Shown here in pieces: positions 59,971 to 64,000 of a DNA stretch of 64,000 nucleotides. Both the position numbers and the translations under genes were made by a program. Below the pieces are notes generated by a model, which was given only the letters and a program-made list of their open reading frames with translations, was not told the origin of the DNA and searched no databases. The stretch's first letter is position 1. Every line of letters starts with the position of its first letter. The DNA is from Paramicrobacterium fandaimingii (GTDB lineage: Bacteria > Actinomycetota > Actinomycetes > Actinomycetales > Microbacteriaceae), in NCBI RefSeq assembly GCF_011751745.2, contig NZ_CP061170.1, positions 434,001 to 498,000 of the forward strand. The letters are read 5' to 3'.

Positions 59971-61827
59971 TCAGACGCCGCCTCCGCCGCCCCCTCCTCC
60001 GCCGCCGCCACCGGCAGAGCCGCCTCCACCCGAGCCGCCCGTGCTCGATGACGAGCTGACGGCGCTGGTCGACAGCGTTGAGATGCCGCTCGAGAATGCC
60101 GCCGCGCTGAATCCACCGGCGCCGTAGTACCACCCGGGCGTCGTGTTTCCGGTGTACTGGTACAGCACCGCGAGTTGGTCGGCCCACTGCTTTTCCTGCC
60201 CGAAGACCACGGCAAACGGCAGCAGCTTCTCGTACAGGTGCAGCACCTGGCGCGGATCGGTGGGGTCGAATGTTCTGCGCTCTGCACCAGACGGCGACTG
60301 CAGCATCCTGATTCGGTCTGCTTCCGCCCACCTGATGAACTCCTCAAGGCCCTTGAGATGATCGCGCACGTCCGCGCCCGCCGGCGAGAGCGGTCTGTGG
60401 ATCACGAGCACGAGCGAGGTGCCGAATGCCGCGACGGAGGCCAGTAGCAGAAGAATGGGCAGAGCCGGGTCAACGTGCACGGCAAGCGAGACAATTCCGA
60501 ACCCGACCGAAGCCAGCATGACGAGAAAACTGATCAGCACGCCGATCACGCCCGCCCTGGAGTTGTTGGTGCGCCACAGCCCGAGACCCTTCAAACTGGT
60601 CTTCGCCCAGGTGAGTGTGTCTTGGGCCACCTTGGAGAAGCGACGGTCGGTGCTGCCGAACTCGAAGACGGCGCCGGCGGGGGCACCTCCGAAAAGTCCG
60701 TACAGCAGCATCCGGCCGTCGACATCGGCCTTTGACGGATCGAGAAGCTGAGCCTGCAGTCGTGCGCCGCCAAACAGCTTGCGCTTGCCCTCGAGAATGC
60801 GGATGCTGCCGCTCACTGCCTGCTCGAGCACCTCGGCGGGAATCGCCTTGGGCTTCTTGCCCAGAAATACCGCGGCCTGCAGGGCGTCGATGCCGCGGGG
60901 CGGTTCGTACTCGGCGATGATCGTCGGTCGCCCAGGTGAGTCCTTGAGCGTGCGCACGCGGGTGATGATCGCGGGAATGATCATGCCCAGCGCGGCGATC
61001 GTCGCCAGAAGCTGCAGCCAGCCCCACGGGCGCGCGAAGAACGATGTGTCGTACGGCACGAACGTTCCTTGCTCGAAGCCGACCGCGAAGGTCATTGTCT
61101 CGTGGGGGTTCAGATCATACGCGGATGCCGTGACGGTGGCCGCCCCCTCGGCATCCGTCATCGCTGAAATCGTGCACTCGTCCGTCGCTCCCTGAGCGCC
61201 CTGGTAGCAGGACTGTTCACCGGTGAGTGCGTCGGCGAGCTCGGCCGGAACATGCAGGGTCGCCGTCACTGAGCCGAACGGTTGAACCCAGTCGACACCG
61301 TTGACGTCCCAGTAGAACTCTTCGGTGTCGGACTCTTCGAACGACCATGTGACGTGGTGAAGCGTGTAGGTGAAAACGAAGGTCTGCGAGCCGTGCAGGT
61401 AATCGTCGGAGCGCGACGTCATCTGAAATGTGCCGTCTTCGGAATCGGTCTCGGTCGGCCGCTCGATGCCCTCGCCATCGGTGATCGAGACAAGTTCGGG
61501 GTCAAGCGGCTGGCCGTTATAGGTGGTTGGGATGCTGCGACGCATTCCGTGGTTCTGGTCGATGTCGGGGAAGATCGCCGTGAACTCCTCGACCACCTTA
61601 AGCGTGCTGCCGCCGTCGTCATCGCGCCCCAGCGTGTAGTCGACGGAGAGCTCGGCGAACTCGAAGTCGTTGACGTCGCCCGCGAACGGGCCGAGTGCCG
61701 AGGCGGCGGGCGTCGTGCTGACGTCTGCTGCGAAGGCGGCCGGCCCGGTCAGCATCGTTGTGGCGATCGCCGCCCCCGCGACGATCGCCGCCCCAGAGAC
61801 GAGCACAGTGCGTGCGATTCTCCCCAT
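59971..61827 (-). CDS. DUF2207 membrane protein
   Basis: 618 residues from ATG 61827. A signal segment (about 8-32) leads to an extracellular DUF2207 beta domain (FEFAELSVDYTLGRDDDGGSTLKVVEEFTAIFPD). A membrane helix (WGWLQLLATIAALGMIIPAII), a cytoplasmic part (RPTIIAEYEPPRGIDALQAAVFLGKKPKAIPAEVLEQAVSG) and two more helices follow. The last 20 residues are almost only glycine, a feature shared by many DUF2207 proteins. The function is unknown. Divergent from the pseudouridine synthase, with 60 bp between. Confidence 0.87.
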   Translation of the reverse strand: MGRIARTVLVSGAAIVAGAAIATTMLTGPAAFAADVSTTPAASALGPFAGDVNDFEFAELSVDYTLGRDDDGGSTLKVVEEFTAIFPDIDQNHGMRRSIPTTYNGQPLDPELVSITDGEGIERPTETDSEDGTFQMTSRSDDYLHGSQTFVFTYTLHHVTWSFEESDTEEFYWDVNGVDWVQPFGSVTATLHVPAELADALTGEQSCYQGAQGATDECTISAMTDAEGAATVTASAYDLNPHETMTFAVGFEQGTFVPYDTSFFARPWGWLQLLATIAALGMIIPAIITRVRTLKDSPGRPTIIAEYEPPRGIDALQAAVFLGKKPKAIPAEVLEQAVSGSIRILEGKRKLFGGARLQAQLLDPSKADVDGRMLLYGLFGGAPAGAVFEFGSTDRRFSKVAQDTLTWAKTSLKGLGLWRTNNSRAGVIGVLISFLVMLASVGFGIVSLAVHVDPALPILLLLASVAAFGTSLVLVIHRPLSPAGADVRDHLKGLEEFIRWAEADRIRMLQSPSGAERRTFDPTDPRQVLHLYEKLLPFAVVFGQEKQWADQLAVLYQYTGNTTPGWYYGAGGFSAAAFSSGISTLSTSAVSSSSSTGGSGGGGSAGGGGGGGGGGGGV

Positions 61828-61887
61828 GCCCCGGAGTCTATCGACGGGGGCAGCCCCACCGGCAATGGGGAGGGGTACCCTCGATGG

Positions 61888-62805
61888 GTGCCGATCTCTC
61901 CTCTCCCTCAGCGCCATGGTCTTGATGCCGCGTGGGTGCGCACCCCGCGCGAACGGCGCTGGAAGAGCCTGAGATGGTTCCTCGTTGAGCGGCTGCCGAA
62001 GCTGGAGCCCGACCGCATCGACGAGATGCTCGCGAACGGGGAGTTCGCTAACGATGACGGCAAGCCGTTTCCCCCGGATGCCCCCTATGCGCCGCACACT
62101 TTTGTGTGGTTTCACCGCGACCTGCGCGACGAGGTTGAGGTGCCGTTCGAGATCGACGTGCTGCACTGCGATGAGCGCATCGTCGTGATCGACAAACCGC
62201 ACTTTCTCTCCACGATTCCGCGGGGGCGTCACGTGACGCAGAGCGTCGTCGTCAAGGCGAGGCGGATGCTGGGGATGCCACAGCTTGTTCCGGCGCACCG
62301 GCTCGATCGCGTCACCGCTGGAGTGCTGCTGCTCACCGCATCCCGCGAATGGCGCGGTGCCTACCAGACGATGTTCGACCGCCGTGAGGTCGAGAAGGAG
62401 TACGAGGCGATAGGGGATGCTCCGGGCGGCCGTGAGCTGCCAGCAACGGTGCGGAGCCACATCGTCAAGATTCACGGTGAGATGCGGGCATACGAGCTGC
62501 CCGACCGCGAGCCGAACGCCGAAACACGCATCGAACTTGTCGAGCAGCGCGACGGTCTTGGCCGATACCGGGCGATTCCCCACACGGGTAAGACGCACCA
62601 GATTCGTCTGCACATGAACGACCTGGGGCTGCCGATCGTGAACGATCCGTTCTATCCCGAGATTGTCGATGTCTCCATCGACGACTTCTCATCTCCGCTG
62701 CAGCTGTTGGCGAAGACGCTGCGCTTCATCGACCCCGTCGATGGCACACCGCGTGAGTTTCAGAGCAGGCGAACTCTCGAGGAGTGGGCAGCCGTCACTC
62801 GGTGA
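61888..62805 (+). CDS. RluA-family pseudouridine synthase
   Basis: 305 residues from GTG 61888. The catalytic aspartate is Asp140 in HRLDRVTAGVLLLT. IVVIDKPHFLSTIPRGRHV, EKEYEAIG and HTGKTHQIRLHMNDLGLPIVNDPFYP are also present. It converts uridine to pseudouridine in rRNA or tRNA; the target site is unknown. An N-terminal S4-like domain is not evident. Its last 11 bases overlap the converging lipoprotein gene. Confidence 0.88.
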   Translation: MPISPLPQRHGLDAAWVRTPRERRWKSLRWFLVERLPKLEPDRIDEMLANGEFANDDGKPFPPDAPYAPHTFVWFHRDLRDEVEVPFEIDVLHCDERIVVIDKPHFLSTIPRGRHVTQSVVVKARRMLGMPQLVPAHRLDRVTAGVLLLTASREWRGAYQTMFDRREVEKEYEAIGDAPGGRELPATVRSHIVKIHGEMRAYELPDREPNAETRIELVEQRDGLGRYRAIPHTGKTHQIRLHMNDLGLPIVNDPFYPEIVDVSIDDFSSPLQLLAKTLRFIDPVDGTPREFQSRRTLEEWAAVTR

Positions 62806-63301
62806 AGGGGCTGGCGTTCGGCACCCACGGGGTGTCGTTGTCGTGGTCTTCGGCGTATGCGGTCGGAACAAGAATCTGCCCGGGATAGATCGTGCTGCGG
62901 CAGTCGAATCCGGGCTGCACATCGAGTGTCTCGATTTGCCACCAGCGGCGGTCGAAGCGGTCGCAGATGACGCTGGCGACGTCACCAGAGACGACTTCGT
63001 AATACCAATATCCTGCGTCGTCTTGCTGTGCTTCGCCCGATGCCCCCGTGCGCGCACCCAAGTCCTGAATCTCGGCAGGGTCGAATTCGGTGGCGGCATC
63101 CTCGTCTGAATCGCCCTCATCATCGTCGGCAGGGGCAGGAACCTGTGTGGGTTCGGCGACGACAGACGGCGTCGGGCGCGGGGCGGTGGTTTCAGCATCG
63201 CCCTGTGAATCAGAATCACCTGACGAGCAGCCGGCGATGGTGAGCACGAGCCCGAGCGACAGCGCGCATGCCAGCATCCGTGATCTGCCCGAGCGTCCCA
63301 T
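62795..63301 (-). CDS. Lipoprotein with a LysM-like C-terminal domain
   Basis: 168 residues from ATG 63301. The lipobox is LTIAGC (Cys25), followed by a Pro/Asp/Glu-rich linker and a C-terminal segment YYEVVSGDVASVICDRFDRRWWQIETLDV with IYPGQILVPT that resembles LysM. Two cysteines in it may form a disulfide. It would be a membrane-anchored peptidoglycan-binding protein. Its end overlaps the converging gene by 11 bases. Confidence 0.78.
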   Translation of the reverse strand: MGRSGRSRMLACALSLGLVLTIAGCSSGDSDSQGDAETTAPRPTPSVVAEPTQVPAPADDDEGDSDEDAATEFDPAEIQDLGARTGASGEAQQDDAGYWYYEVVSGDVASVICDRFDRRWWQIETLDVQPGFDCRSTIYPGQILVPTAYAEDHDNDTPWVPNASPFTE

Positions 63302-63394
63302 GCGGGGGACTCTACCAGCCGATCGTGGCACAGCTCACGCGTGAAACTCAGGCAGTATTGTTGCGTTAATCGCCACGGATTTTCGGAGGTGTGT

Positions 63395-64000
63395 GTGAGC
63401 GACTCAAACAACGTGACGTGGATCATCGGTGCCAGCTCGGGCGTGGGTGCCTCGAGCGCTGTCACACTCGCAGCATCCGGTCGCACGCTCGCGCTCAGCG
63501 GGCGTCGCGTCGATGCTCTCGACGAGGTGCGGTCGCGGGTAGAGCAGCAGGGCGGCTCGGCGCTTGTCGTTCCCATGGATGCTGCAGACGACGCATCGAC
63601 GCGCGACGCACTCGACCGTATCGCCGCGGACGCCGGTACGGTGAGCGAGGTGGTGTTCTGCGCGGGGCTCAATGTGCCGAAGCGCAATTGGGATCTGCTC
63701 GAGATCTCTGAGTTTCAGGCTGTCGTGGAGACGAATCTCACTTCCGTCGCGCGCGGCATTGCTGCGGTGCTGCCTGGCATGCGGACGAACGGTGGCGGAC
63801 GAGTTGTCGTCATCTCGTCGTGGGCTGGCTGGTCGTTCGGACGTGGTGCGGGCGTTGCGTATTCGGCGAGCAAGACCGGCCTTGCATTGCTGACCGAATC
63901 GCTCAATGACCAAGAGAGTGCCAATGGCATCAGCGCGACAGTCATCTGTCCTGGTGATATCGACACGGAGTTCGTTGACAAGAGGCCCACGGTTCCGGAT
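63395..64000 (+). CDS. SDR-family oxidoreductase (partial, 3' end beyond window)
   Basis: 202 residues from GTG 63395, behind GGAGG. The NAD(P) motif is WIIGASSGVGASSAVTLAAS, the middle motif is VFCAGLN, and the catalytic YSASK follows VVVISSWAGWS, as in classical short-chain dehydrogenases. ICPGDIDTEF follows. The C-terminus is cut by the window edge, so the full length and substrate are unknown. Confidence 0.88.
   Translation, partial: MSDSNNVTWIIGASSGVGASSAVTLAASGRTLALSGRRVDALDEVRSRVEQQGGSALVVPMDAADDASTRDALDRIAADAGTVSEVVFCAGLNVPKRNWDLLEISEFQAVVETNLTSVARGIAAVLPGMRTNGGGRVVVISSWAGWSFGRGAGVAYSASKTGLALLTESLNDQESANGISATVICPGDIDTEFVDKRPTVPD

Noticed and set aside
1..64000. tRNA, rRNA, transposase, integrase or prophage genes
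   Set aside because: None could be recognised on either strand by reading; a dedicated tRNA search was not possible.

Overview
The window reads as chromosomal DNA of a high-GC actinomycete, most likely a member of Microbacteriaceae or a close relative. This is inferred from the GC-rich, GATGCC-rich codon use, the many GTG starts, the LPYTG wall-anchored protein, the LCP protein, ThrE, polyprenol-phosphate mannose synthase and the small YtrA-type GntR regulator. I see no rRNA, tRNA, CRISPR array, transposase or phage gene. Both ends cut through genes: a PucR-type regulator on the left and an SDR oxidoreductase on the right.

Layout. 1-5.2 kb: a GABA/aminobutyraldehyde catabolic operon (gabT, gabD, a patD-like dehydrogenase) divergent from the PucR-type regulator. 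5.2-8.9 kb: housekeeping and stress genes (PfpI, YajQ, a flavin-binding protein, two universal stress proteins, a sugar acetyltransferase with an apparent internal deletion). 8.9-20.7 kb: a glycan-utilisation locus with a LacI regulator, a sulfatase, an ABC importer (lipoprotein, two permeases, fused double ATPase), an alpha/beta hydrolase, a GH1 glycosidase and a GH172 (DUF2961) protein. Three LacI-type operators tie it together. 20.8-26.1 kb: a LysR regulator, a very long bifunctional PutA and a repeat-rich spacer. 26.1-31.3 kb: GNAT, MFS efflux, LCP, a HepT/MntA toxin-antitoxin pair with a fused HTH and a third coupled gene, and a DHFR-like protein. 31.4-37.1 kb: a tripartite tricarboxylate transporter (tctCBA) divergent from a CitA/CitB-type two-component system. 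37.2-46.8 kb: a glycerol-facilitator-like channel, an acyl-CoA ligase, a GntR regulator with a flavin monooxygenase and quinone reductase, a wall-anchored beta-propeller-like protein, and a lipase-maturation-factor protein followed by a possible structured RNA. 47-53 kb: ThrE exporter, Lrp/AsnC with dimethylargininase, TetR with a TetX-like monooxygenase, polyprenol-phosphate mannose synthase and a decayed SDR gene. 53.1-57.2 kb: VTC-domain and DUF4956 genes plus a two-component system headed by a small Asp-tailed membrane protein; both promoter regions share a candidate response-regulator site. 57.2-64 kb: GNAT, LldD with a FadR-type regulator and a clear operator, DUF2207, RluA-type pseudouridine synthase, a LysM-like lipoprotein and the SDR gene.

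How the parts could work together. The glycan locus is the most notable system. A secreted lipoprotein would capture an oligosaccharide, the importer would bring it in, and a sulfatase without a visible export signal, an esterase-like hydrolase, a GH1 and a GH172 enzyme would take it apart in the cytoplasm under LacI control. The substrate is unknown, and the combination of sulfatase with GH172 is unusual to me. The second most interesting unit is the VTC/DUF4956 pair, which appears to be controlled by the adjacent two-component system. All assignments come from reading the sequence and remembered family features; no database search was run.
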